A stretch of 5,189 bases of DNA from NCBI GenBank assembly GCA_028288315.1, contig JAQBNY010000167.1, forward strand, positions 1 through 5,189, read 5' to 3'. The translations under genes and the position numbers were made by a program. This DNA is from Mucilaginibacter sp. GTDB taxonomy: Bacteria; Bacteroidota; Bacteroidia; Sphingobacteriales; Sphingobacteriaceae. Shown in pieces: positions 1-5,189 of this stretch. The stretch's first letter is position 1. The number at the start of each line of letters is the position of its first letter. The notes beneath the pieces were generated by a model. The model searched no databases, had not been told where the DNA came from, and saw nothing but the letters and a program-made list of their open reading frames with translations.

Positions 1-1
1 G

Positions 2-127
2 GGTGACGACGCCAGGGAGTTTTGGGTACGTGCCGAGGACCGCAACCGCGAAACAGCACAAAACTATGACAAGCTGGGAATGGCCGAATACGCTGCCATG
101 GAAGCCTTTGTCAGATATCATTATTAA
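2..127 (+). CDS. C-terminal end of an unrecognised protein (5' end outside window)
   Basis: An open frame runs from the window edge to a TAA at 125-127 and encodes 41 residues. The tail is rich in charged and aromatic residues: it contains REFWVRAEDRNRE and ends MEAFVRYHY. A second in-frame TAA follows at 128-130. The base composition is more GC-rich than the intergenic DNA beside it, which fits real coding sequence, and no other frame here is as convincing. I do not recognise the family from so short a piece, and there is no visible motif, membrane segment or signal. It has no obvious functional link to the peptidase gene downstream, since a 157-bp spacer with a palindromic repeat separates them. 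Confidence 0.6.
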   Translation, partial: GDDAREFWVRAEDRNRETAQNYDKLGMAEYAAMEAFVRYHY

Positions 128-140
128 TAAATAACCACCA

Positions 141-216
141 TGTCATTGCGAGCGATAGCGTGGCAATCTTATTGCAATACGACGGGATTGCTTCGTAGTT
201 CCTCCTCGCAATGACA
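141..216. repeat. 76-bp imperfect palindromic intergenic repeat
   Basis: The ends are perfect 12-bp inverted repeats: TGTCATTGCGAG at 141-152 and CTCGCAATGACA at 205-216. A second nested pair, GCAATC at 163-168 and GATTGC at 186-191, continues the fold, and the arm segments between the two pairs match poorly. The TGTCATTGCGAG...GCAATC pattern with its mirror image resembles dispersed non-coding repeats I recall from many bacterial genomes, including Bacteroidota. It lies wholly between two genes and encodes nothing visible. It could fold in RNA from either strand, but there is no following T-run, so it is not a standard terminator. Confidence 0.75.
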
Positions 217-284
217 TAAAAGAAATAATTTGCAACTAAGAAATTCGTTTAGCACTTTAGTACTATAATCCCTTAATTAATCAT

Positions 285-3149
285 ATGAACTTTAACAGGA
301 GTTTTTCTGTAACCGCAATAGCACTAATACTTGCATTAAGCAGTGTATTTGCGCAAGTTAAAAGAAAGCCAACACCATCACCCAAACAAAAGCCTACTGC
401 CGCTGCCACACAATTACAAGGCAATGTATTACCGGTTGACAAGGATGTGCTCATTGGCAAACTGCCCAATGGGTTAAAATACTACATCCGTCATAACGAG
501 CAGCCAAAAAATCGTGCAGAATTATACCTGGTTAACAAAGCCGGCTCAATACTTGAAACAGATGCACAGCTGGGCCTTGCACATTTTACCGAGCATATGG
601 CTTTTAATGGTACACGTGATTTTCCTAAGAATGATCTTGTGAACTATCTGCAAAAATCGGGCATCCGCTTTGGTGCGGACTTGAACGCTTATACTTCCTT
701 TGATGAAACTGTATACCAGCTTCCCTTACCAACAGATAGCGTAGCGGTTTTCAAAAAAGGATTTAATATACTGGCCAACTGGGCAGGCTTTGTAACTTTT
801 GACCCGGCCGAGATTGACAAAGAACGGGGGGTGGTTTTAGAAGAGGAACGCCTGCGCGGACGTAATGCCCAGGAACGCCTGAGCCTGCAAACTTTACCTG
901 TTTTATTAAATAACTCCAGGTATGCATCACGTTTGCCTATTGGCAAAGACAACATCATTAAAACATTTGATGCCAATACTATAAAAACATTTTATCATGA
1001 TTGGTACCGCCCCGATATGCAGGCTGTAATTGCCGTAGGCGATTTTGACGTAAAAGAGGTTGAGGAATTGATAAAAACCAACTTCGCCGGTTTAAAAAAC
1101 CCTGTTGGAGAAAAACCACGCCCACAATATACCGTGCCGCCAACGCCTGGTACCGTTGTGAAAATTGTTACTGATAAAGAGTTTCCTTACACACTTGCGC
1201 AAATTGTGGTTAAGCACCCGCAAGTCGTTGTTACATCAGTTACCAGCTATATGCAAAGTGTCCGCGTTAATTTGTTTAACTACATGCTTAGCGAAAGACT
1301 GAACGAGCTACAGCAAAAACCCGAGCCTCCTTTTTTATATGGTAAGGCCAGCTACGGCCCGTTATTAGGAAAACAGGATGCATTCTCATCAATAGTGGTA
1401 GGCAAACCCGGTGATCTGGAAAACGCCGTAAAAACAATGGTTGCAGAAACTGAGCGTGCCCGTAAATTCGGGTTTACCTTAACTGAGTTGGAGCGTGCAA
1501 AACAAGCCGCATTGGCCCAGATACAAAACGCTTATAATGAGAGAGATAAAACAAACTCCAATAATTTTGTAAGAGAATACCAGCAAAACTTTTTAACAGG
1601 GGAAGCCATACCAGGCATTCTTTATGAATATGCTTTTTATGCAAGCAACATCAGTGAAATAACGCTTCCGCAAATGAATGCTATGGCGGCTAAATTCATT
1701 ACCGATCAAAACCGCGTGGTAATTGTTGAAGCGCCCGAAAAAGACAAAGACAAATTGCCTGCCGAAAAAACCGTTTTAGACTGGGTGAACACTGCAGGGA
1801 AAAATGTTACCGCTTATGTTGATAACGTAACCAGCAGGCCACTAATGGAAAAAGCTCCCGAAGGCACAAAAGTAGTGAGCGAATTACGGGATAGTGCTAT
1901 TGGTACAACAACCTATGTTTTGGGTAACGGCCTTAAAGTAATATTAAAACCTACAAAATATAAAAACGACCAGATACTAATAAATGGCAACAGCTTTGGC
2001 GGTACATCATTAGCCAGCGATGTTGATTTTACATCAGCTAACCTTGCAGCCGCTATTATTGGCAGTAGTGGCGTTGCCGATTTTAATCAGGGCCAGTTAG
2101 ATAAAATGCTTGCCGGTAAAAACTTGCATGTTTCACCCTACATCAGTGACATCTCGCAGGGCATTACAGCAAATTCAACTCCGCGCGATTTTGAAACTGC
2201 TATGCAGTTAATATACCTGTACTTTACACAGCCACGTAAGGATAACGATATATGGCAGGGTAACATTAATCAAACCAAATCCATTTTAGCTAACCGCGGG
2301 CTTGATCCGGGTAGTGTGTTCCAGGATACTGTTGCCGCTGTTTTAGGTAATAATAACTTTCGGTCAATGGTTACCACACAGGCAAGATTAAACTCGGCCA
2401 GCTTAGATAAAGCTTATAACTTTTATAAAGACAGGTTTGCCGATGCCAGCGGGTTTACGTTTACACTGGTAGGCAATTTTGAACCCGAAGAAGTAAAACC
2501 ATACCTGGAAACTTACCTGGGCAGCTTACCATCAACAAATAAAAAAGAAGCCTTTAAAGACCTGCATATATACCCAACACCCGGGCAAGTAACCAAAATA
2601 GTAAATAAGGGCATGGCTGATAAAGCCACTGTGCAATTAGTATTTAGTGGCACTTATGATTTTAACGATGCTAATAATATACAAATAGATGCATTGGAAG
2701 AGATACTGAACATTAAGCTTACCGAGCGCTTACGCGAGCAGGAAAGCGGCAGTTACGCACCAGGTGTAAGAGCAAGTTATGTGAAGATACCAAATAGCAG
2801 GTATACCATAACTATTTACTTTAGCTGTGGCGAAGCAAATGTTGATAAGCTGATAGTAGCAACGCTTGAAGAGATTACCAAGCTAAAACAAAATGGTGCC
2901 TTGCCTGCAGATATTGAAAAGTTTGTTGCCGAAGAAGCGCGTTCAACGCAATCGCAATTAAAAGAAAATGTATTTTGGGCAGGCTATCTGGCCGGAACGG
3001 CACAAAACGGACAAAATCCTGATGACATATTATCCCATGTTAAAAACCTGGAGCAGATAACCGTGCAAAGCACTAAGGATGCTGCTAACAAATATTTAAA
3101 CAGCAACAGTAATTTCATTAAACTGATATTGCTGCCTGAAAAGAAATAG
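285..3149 (+). CDS. Secreted M16 family zinc metallopeptidase (pitrilysin/insulinase-like, two M16 units)
   Basis: This is a 954-residue zinc endopeptidase predicted to act in the periplasm. Residues 1-23 form a signal peptide (hydrophobic core, cleavage likely after VFA23 before Q24), followed by a Lys/Pro-rich linker to about residue 45. The N-terminal catalytic M16 unit has the inverted zinc motif HFTEH at 100-104: H100 and H104 are ligands and E103 is the general base. By alignment to the VIIRE of mitochondrial processing peptidase, E187 in ERGVVLEE is the third ligand. LNAYTSFDETVY (133-144) is also typical. A second M16 unit starts near 543 (YVLGNGLKV). It lacks HxxEH but keeps the R817...Y824 pair, seven apart as in insulin-degrading enzyme, which contacts substrate. 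About 950 residues is normal for the full-length two-unit form. The ATG start places the signal peptide correctly, and no Shine-Dalgarno sequence is seen. The gene appears monocistronic. The substrate is unknown. Confidence 0.95.
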   Translation: MNFNRSFSVTAIALILALSSVFAQVKRKPTPSPKQKPTAAATQLQGNVLPVDKDVLIGKLPNGLKYYIRHNEQPKNRAELYLVNKAGSILETDAQLGLAHFTEHMAFNGTRDFPKNDLVNYLQKSGIRFGADLNAYTSFDETVYQLPLPTDSVAVFKKGFNILANWAGFVTFDPAEIDKERGVVLEEERLRGRNAQERLSLQTLPVLLNNSRYASRLPIGKDNIIKTFDANTIKTFYHDWYRPDMQAVIAVGDFDVKEVEELIKTNFAGLKNPVGEKPRPQYTVPPTPGTVVKIVTDKEFPYTLAQIVVKHPQVVVTSVTSYMQSVRVNLFNYMLSERLNELQQKPEPPFLYGKASYGPLLGKQDAFSSIVVGKPGDLENAVKTMVAETERARKFGFTLTELERAKQAALAQIQNAYNERDKTNSNNFVREYQQNFLTGEAIPGILYEYAFYASNISEITLPQMNAMAAKFITDQNRVVIVEAPEKDKDKLPAEKTVLDWVNTAGKNVTAYVDNVTSRPLMEKAPEGTKVVSELRDSAIGTTTYVLGNGLKVILKPTKYKNDQILINGNSFGGTSLASDVDFTSANLAAAIIGSSGVADFNQGQLDKMLAGKNLHVSPYISDISQGITANSTPRDFETAMQLIYLYFTQPRKDNDIWQGNINQTKSILANRGLDPGSVFQDTVAAVLGNNNFRSMVTTQARLNSASLDKAYNFYKDRFADASGFTFTLVGNFEPEEVKPYLETYLGSLPSTNKKEAFKDLHIYPTPGQVTKIVNKGMADKATVQLVFSGTYDFNDANNIQIDALEEILNIKLTERLREQESGSYAPGVRASYVKIPNSRYTITIYFSCGEANVDKLIVATLEEITKLKQNGALPADIEKFVAEEARSTQSQLKENVFWAGYLAGTAQNGQNPDDILSHVKNLEQITVQSTKDAANKYLNSNSNFIKLILLPEKK

Positions 3150-3164
3150 GCAAATCTTCATAGT

Positions 3165-3201
3165 AAACAAGAAAGCCCTGCTATGCAGGGTTTTCTTGTT
3201 T
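3165..3201 (+). terminator. Hairpin terminator of the M16 peptidase gene
   Basis: The inverted repeat pairs 3165-3181 with 3185-3201 around a three-base TAT loop, giving 17 bp with one G-U pair at 3175/3191. The core is GCCCTGC/GCAGGG, and the A-rich 5' arm pairs with a T-rich 3' arm (TTTTCTTGTTT). It begins 15 bp after the peptidase stop codon. The A/T symmetry could let it work in both directions, but no minus-strand gene runs into it. Confidence 0.9.
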
Positions 3202-3263
3202 ATATACATATTTAGAATACAGCAGGAACCATTAATCGTATGGTTTATATGATTTTTTTCCAG

Positions 3264-3299
3264 TGTTCCGTTCCGCTAAAAGCGGAACAGAGCGGAACA
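3264..3299. repeat. GTTCCG/CGGAAC stem-loop element in the spacer
   Basis: TGTTCCG (3264-3270) pairs with CGGAACA (3293-3299), and TTCCGCT (3271-3277) pairs with AGCGGAA (3281-3287) around an AAA loop. This gives 14 paired positions with a five-base bulge, CAGAG (3288-3292), on the right side. The right side also holds a direct repeat, AGCGGAACA at 3281-3289 and 3291-3299. A T7 run (3253-3259) lies to the left and an A6 run ends at 3304 on the right, which could lengthen the stem. No T-run follows on either strand in the orientation needed for an intrinsic terminator. The element is much more GC-rich than the DNA around it. I do not recognise it; it may be a dispersed repeat or a protein-binding site. 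Confidence 0.65.
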
Positions 3300-3372
3300 A
3301 AAAACAGATGGGCTTAATACCATCGAAAAGTTTTAAAAAGGAAATAAATAAACTGTAGTCAATTTATCTGTT

Positions 3373-3380
3373 TAATTTTG
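3373..3380 (+). promoter_or_regulatory. Candidate Bacteroidota -7 promoter box for the PhnA-domain gene
   Basis: TAATTTTG matches the Bacteroidota sigma-A -7 consensus TAnnTTTG exactly and lies 18 bp before the ATG at 3399, which implies a very short leader. No clear TTTG is found at the -33 position; CTGT near 3353-3356 is the nearest candidate. In A/T-rich DNA such a match can arise by chance. Confidence 0.4.
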
Positions 3381-3398
3381 GCAATTATAAATTATCAG

Positions 3399-3618
3399 AT
3401 GGCAGAATCAAACGTAAAAGACAGCAACGGCAATATCCTTAATGATGGCGACTCGGTAACCCTTATCAAAAGCCTTAAAGTAAAAGGCGGCGGCGTTACC
3501 CTTAAGCAAGGCATACTGGTAAAAAAAATCCGCCTAAACGGATGATGACGAAGAAGTTGATTGCAAAATTGATGGCATGAGCATTGTGCTTAAAACGGCC
3601 TTTTTAAAGAAAAGATAG
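3399..3618 (+). pseudogene. PhnA-domain protein (short, alkylphosphonate utilisation-type annotation), frameshifted
   Basis: The first frame reads MAESNVKDSNGNILNDGDSV and on to KKIRL, ending with tandem stops TGA TGA from 3543 after 48 codons. The next frame, from 3541, continues DDDEEVDCKIDGMSIVLKTA and ends FLKKR with TAG at 3616-3618. Joined, these match the compact C-terminal PhnA domain (DSNGN...DGDSVTLIK...LKVKG...IRLTD..EEVDCKIDG..IVLKT.FLKK). Dropping one base near CTAAACGG would restore RLTDDDEEVD and a 72-residue protein, the usual length for stand-alone PhnA domains in this phylum. The zinc-ribbon half of E. coli PhnA is absent, as in other short members. The family's biochemical role is unclear despite the phosphonate name. 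The break may be a true mutation or a sequencing error. The gene stands alone and converges on the DtxR-type gene. Confidence 0.85.
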
Positions 3619-3662
3619 TTTTATTATTTGTAGAATATGGAGATTGACGCATGGGCTTCATC

Positions 3663-3694
3663 TGCACATTTGCATATCTTCACAATTGCACATC
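3663..3694. repeat. Degenerate 8-bp tandem repeat, four units
   Basis: Four successive octamers can be read: TGCACATT, TGCATATC, TTCACAAT and TGCACATC. They lie in the 80-bp spacer between the stop codons of the convergent PhnA-domain and DtxR-type genes. The first, second and fourth share TGCAyAT in register, and the third is diverged. No strong hairpin or T-run terminator is seen in this spacer. Confidence 0.4.
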
Positions 3695-3698
3695 CTCC

Positions 3699-4355
3699 TT
3701 ATATATCAATCAACACGCTCTCTCCAAATTTTTGTGAAACAGTGGTACGTCCGTTACCGCCAATGCTTATAACCAGCGAGTTATCAAAAGGGATCTTCTC
3801 TATTAGTTGAATTTTTGTGCCAATGCTGATATCCAGCTTTTGCAGATATTGCAGAAAGGAGCTGGTGGTATCCTTTACAGCGGCAACACGACAATATCCG
3901 CCTGTTTTAAGATCTGCCAGTGTGGTTGAATAACGCTTGGCCATTTTGCCATTAGCTTTTGGAATAGGGTCGCCATGCGGATCATATTCAGGAAAGCCGA
4001 GGAATTTATCCAGCCTGTCTGCCAACGAGGCGTCTTTAATATGCTCCAGCTCTTCGGCAATATCGTGTATCTCATCCCAGTCGTAGTCCAATTTCTCTAA
4101 CAGAAAAACTTCCCACAGGCGATGGCGGCGCACAATCAGTGTAGCATCTTTTTGCCCTTGAGCGGTTAGTTCCACACCTTTCTTTTTATCGTAATTTATC
4201 AGTTGCTTATCGGTAAGCTTACGTATCATATCTACCACCGATGCCGGGTTATTTCCCAAAGATTCCGCAATGGCCGTTGGCGTTATCTTTTGCCCTTTAT
4301 CCTGCCAAAGGCAGTAAATACATTTCAGGTAGTTCTCTTCTGATAAAGTATGCAT
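3699..4355 (-). CDS. DtxR/MntR-family metal-dependent transcriptional repressor
   Basis: This 218-residue cytoplasmic protein represses metal-uptake genes when loaded with Mn(II) or Fe(II). Residues 1-65 form the winged helix (SEENYLKCIY, then TAIAESLGNNPASVVDMIRK as the DNA-reading helices). Residues 66-135 are the metal-binding dimerisation domain, with RRHRLWE (75-82), EIHDIAEELEH (95-105) and FLGFPEYDPHGDPIP (118-132). The candidate ligands H78, E82, H97, E101, E104 and H105 line up with DtxR H79, E83, H98, C102, E105 and H106. Glutamate at 101 instead of Cys is MntR-like, whereas N8 and K11 replace the D8 and E11 of B. subtilis MntR. Residues 143-218 form the FeoA/SH3-like C-terminal domain. 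I chose the ATG at 4355 because it starts directly at the conserved SEENYLK helix; a TTG at 4376 would add seven residues atypical of the family. The gene is divergent from the TonB-dependent receptor gene, with a shared palindrome between them. Confidence 0.93.
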   Translation of the reverse strand: MHTLSEENYLKCIYCLWQDKGQKITPTAIAESLGNNPASVVDMIRKLTDKQLINYDKKKGVELTAQGQKDATLIVRRHRLWEVFLLEKLDYDWDEIHDIAEELEHIKDASLADRLDKFLGFPEYDPHGDPIPKANGKMAKRYSTTLADLKTGGYCRVAAVKDTTSSFLQYLQKLDISIGTKIQLIEKIPFDNSLVISIGGNGRTTVSQKFGESVLIDI

Positions 4356-4373
4356 ATAATTTATTGGCTTATA

Positions 4374-4381
4374 CAAACATA
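4374..4381 (-). promoter_or_regulatory. Candidate -7 promoter box for the DtxR-type repressor gene
   Basis: Read on the minus strand the box is TATGTTTG, an exact match to the Bacteroidota TAnnTTTG -7 consensus, 18 bp upstream of the chosen ATG at 4355. The -33 region falls at about 4400-4405, inside the large palindrome at 4399-4432, and shows no good TTTG. This position favours the ATG start, because a TTG start at 4376 would lie within the box itself. Confidence 0.5.
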
Positions 4382-4398
4382 AAGAAAAAAGAATAGTT

Positions 4399-4432
4399 AT
4401 AAATAAAATTAGTCTTGACTAATTTTATTTAT
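4399..4432. promoter_or_regulatory. Palindromic operator, probable DtxR/MntR-type repressor site
   Basis: This is a perfect inverted repeat of 16 bp per arm, ATAAATAAAATTAGTC at 4399-4414 and its complement at 4417-4432, around a central TT. The inner part, TTAGTCTTGACTAA, has the dyad form and A/T-rich flanks seen in operators of DtxR/MntR/SirR proteins. It lies between the divergent repressor and receptor genes. It covers the expected -33 region of the repressor gene and ends 46 bp before the receptor start, so bound repressor could block both. A weak -7-like TAATTTAA at 4433-4440 for the receptor gene abuts the right arm. The arms are too A/T-rich and the following sequence unsuitable for a standard terminator. 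The link to this repressor is inferred from position. Confidence 0.7.
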
Positions 4433-4478
4433 TAATTTAAACAAATTAAATTAACATGTCTACACGAACAAAAAGCAC

Positions 4479-5189
4479 ATGCGCCTATTGCTTTCATCCA
4501 TACTAATACTTATTACACTGACGGTTACTGCTCAAAAAAGCTCAATAAACGGAAAGGTAACAGTCAATAACTTTCCATTGCCCTATGCTACGGTTTTACT
4601 AAATGGCACTAAACACGGCACCGTTACCAACCAGCAAGGTATGTATGAAATTAAAAACATTACACCCGGCGAATACCTTGTAGTATATTCAAGCGTGGGC
4701 CACCGGAGTGATAGGATTAAAGTAATCATAAACGGATCTGTGCCGGCAACCATCAATATAGAACTAAAGCAAAGCAGTTCAAGATTAAGCGAAGTAATAG
4801 TAACCGGTGTATCGCGTGCTACAGAACTGCGCAGTAATCCGGTACCTATTGTAGTGCTTACCAAAAAAGAAATAGATCAAAATGTTAACAATAACATTAT
4901 TGATGCCATAATAAAAGGCATCCCCGGTGTTACCGCGGTTACCACCGGACCAAATATTTCTAAGCCATTCATTCGGGGATTAGGATATAACAGGGTTTTA
5001 ACATTGTACGACGGCATCCGCCAGGAAGGGCAGCAATGGGGCGATGAGCATGGCATTGAGATAGACCAGTATGGAATTGCCCGTGCCGAGGTGATAAAAG
5101 GTCCGGCCAGTTTAACTTATGGCTCGGATGCCCTGGCGGGAGTTATTAACCTGATCCCTTATATTCCCAACGGGGCAGATGACAAGCTG
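4479..5189 (+). CDS. TonB-dependent outer-membrane receptor, N-terminal part (3' end outside window)
   Basis: The window shows 237 codons of an outer-membrane importer. Residues 1-18 form a signal peptide (hydrophobic core, cleavage likely after TVTA18 before Q19). Residues 22-98 form a carboxypeptidase-regulatory-like beta-sandwich (INGKVTVNNFPLPYATVLLNGT, then GEYLVVYSSVGH), which is typical of Bacteroidota receptors. LSEVIVTG (103-110) is the TonB-box-like segment. The plug domain follows from about 118 to 226, with IKGIPGVTAV, FIRGLGYNRVLTLYDG and EVIKGPASLTYGSDALAGVINLI. EGQQWGDEHG (183-192) is an acidic/His-rich plug segment. The beta-barrel, about 500 more residues, lies beyond the edge. 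The ATG at 4479 is chosen because it opens the signal peptide; no in-frame start lies between it and the upstream stop at 4452-4454. Divergence from a DtxR-type gene suggests a metal or metal-chelate substrate, but the visible part does not identify it. Confidence 0.93.
   Translation, partial: MRLLLSSILILITLTVTAQKSSINGKVTVNNFPLPYATVLLNGTKHGTVTNQQGMYEIKNITPGEYLVVYSSVGHRSDRIKVIINGSVPATINIELKQSSSRLSEVIVTGVSRATELRSNPVPIVVLTKKEIDQNVNNNIIDAIIKGIPGVTAVTTGPNISKPFIRGLGYNRVLTLYDGIRQEGQQWGDEHGIEIDQYGIARAEVIKGPASLTYGSDALAGVINLIPYIPNGADDKL

Noticed and set aside
141..216. The palindromic repeat as a CRISPR repeat or tRNA-like gene
   Set aside because: There is only one copy in the window, no regularly spaced units, and no cloverleaf-like arrangement or conserved tRNA bases.
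226..269. Promoter-like TAATTTG (226-232) and TATAAT (264-269) upstream of the peptidase gene
   Set aside because: Neither is a full match to TAnnTTTG, and neither has a convincing -33 partner at proper spacing. The peptidase promoter is probably in this spacer but cannot be fixed.
281..976. Minus-strand open frames at 281-469 and 689-976
   Set aside because: They lie opposite the 5' part of the M16 peptidase gene, which has strong family motifs throughout. Their translations show no recognisable domain.
3264..3299. The GTTCCG stem-loop as a rho-independent terminator
   Set aside because: It is followed by an A-run on the plus strand and has no immediate T-run on the minus strand. The peptidase gene already has a strong terminator at 3165-3201.
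3521..3530. The A8 run in the PhnA-domain gene as the site of transcriptional slippage or programmed frameshifting
   Set aside because: Entering the downstream frame at the A8 run meets TAA at 3535-3537, so slippage there cannot produce the full-length protein.
3875..4075. A second minus-strand frame of 66 codons
   Set aside because: It is nested in another frame of the DtxR-type gene, whose ligand and domain motifs cover exactly this stretch.
4356..4376. TTG start at 4376 for the DtxR-type protein, adding seven residues
   Set aside because: The ATG at 4355 fits the family N-terminus, and the TTG lies inside a consensus -7 promoter box.
4456..4506. ATG at 4456 opening a 16-codon frame that overlaps the receptor start, a possible upstream leader peptide
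   Set aside because: It is out of frame with the receptor, has no supporting signal, and its second half overlaps the convincing signal-peptide coding sequence.
4583..4864. Minus-strand frame of 93 codons
   Set aside because: It lies opposite the carboxypeptidase-like and plug domains of the TonB receptor and has no family features.

Overview
The window looks like chromosomal DNA from a Bacteroidota bacterium, most likely of the Sphingobacteriaceae (Mucilaginibacter/Pedobacter type). This rests on A/T-rich translation starts without Shine-Dalgarno sequences, promoter boxes of the Bacteroidota TAnnTTTG type, a TonB-dependent receptor with an N-terminal carboxypeptidase-regulatory-like domain, and a large secreted two-domain M16 peptidase. 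The genus is inferred from style only.

Layout, left to right. Positions 2-127 hold the last 41 codons of an unrecognised gene. A 76-bp imperfect palindrome of a dispersed-repeat type (141-216) follows. A complete gene for an exported M16 zinc peptidase (285-3149) comes next and ends at a strong 17-bp hairpin terminator (3165-3201). The next spacer holds a GC-rich stem-loop built from GTTCCG/CGGAAC units (3264-3299). A short PhnA-domain gene (3399-3618) then carries a +1 frameshift that can be confined to a window of about ten bases. An 80-bp convergent spacer containing a degenerate 8-bp tandem repeat separates it from a DtxR/MntR-type metal-dependent repressor on the minus strand (3699-4355). 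Divergent from that repressor is the 5' part of a TonB-dependent receptor gene (4479 to the window edge).

The most informative regulatory feature is a perfect 16+16 bp palindrome (4399-4432) between the repressor and the receptor gene. It lies where the -33 region of the repressor's own promoter should be and directly upstream of the receptor. The simplest reading is a metal-responsive module: the DtxR-family protein binds the palindrome when loaded with Mn(II) or Fe(II) and shuts off both itself and an outer-membrane metal or metal-chelate importer. The M16 peptidase and the PhnA-like gene appear to be independent units.

I see no clear new defence, mobile or biosynthetic system here. The points that merit checking are the broken phnA-like gene, the putative operator, the two palindromic intergenic elements and the small tandem repeat.
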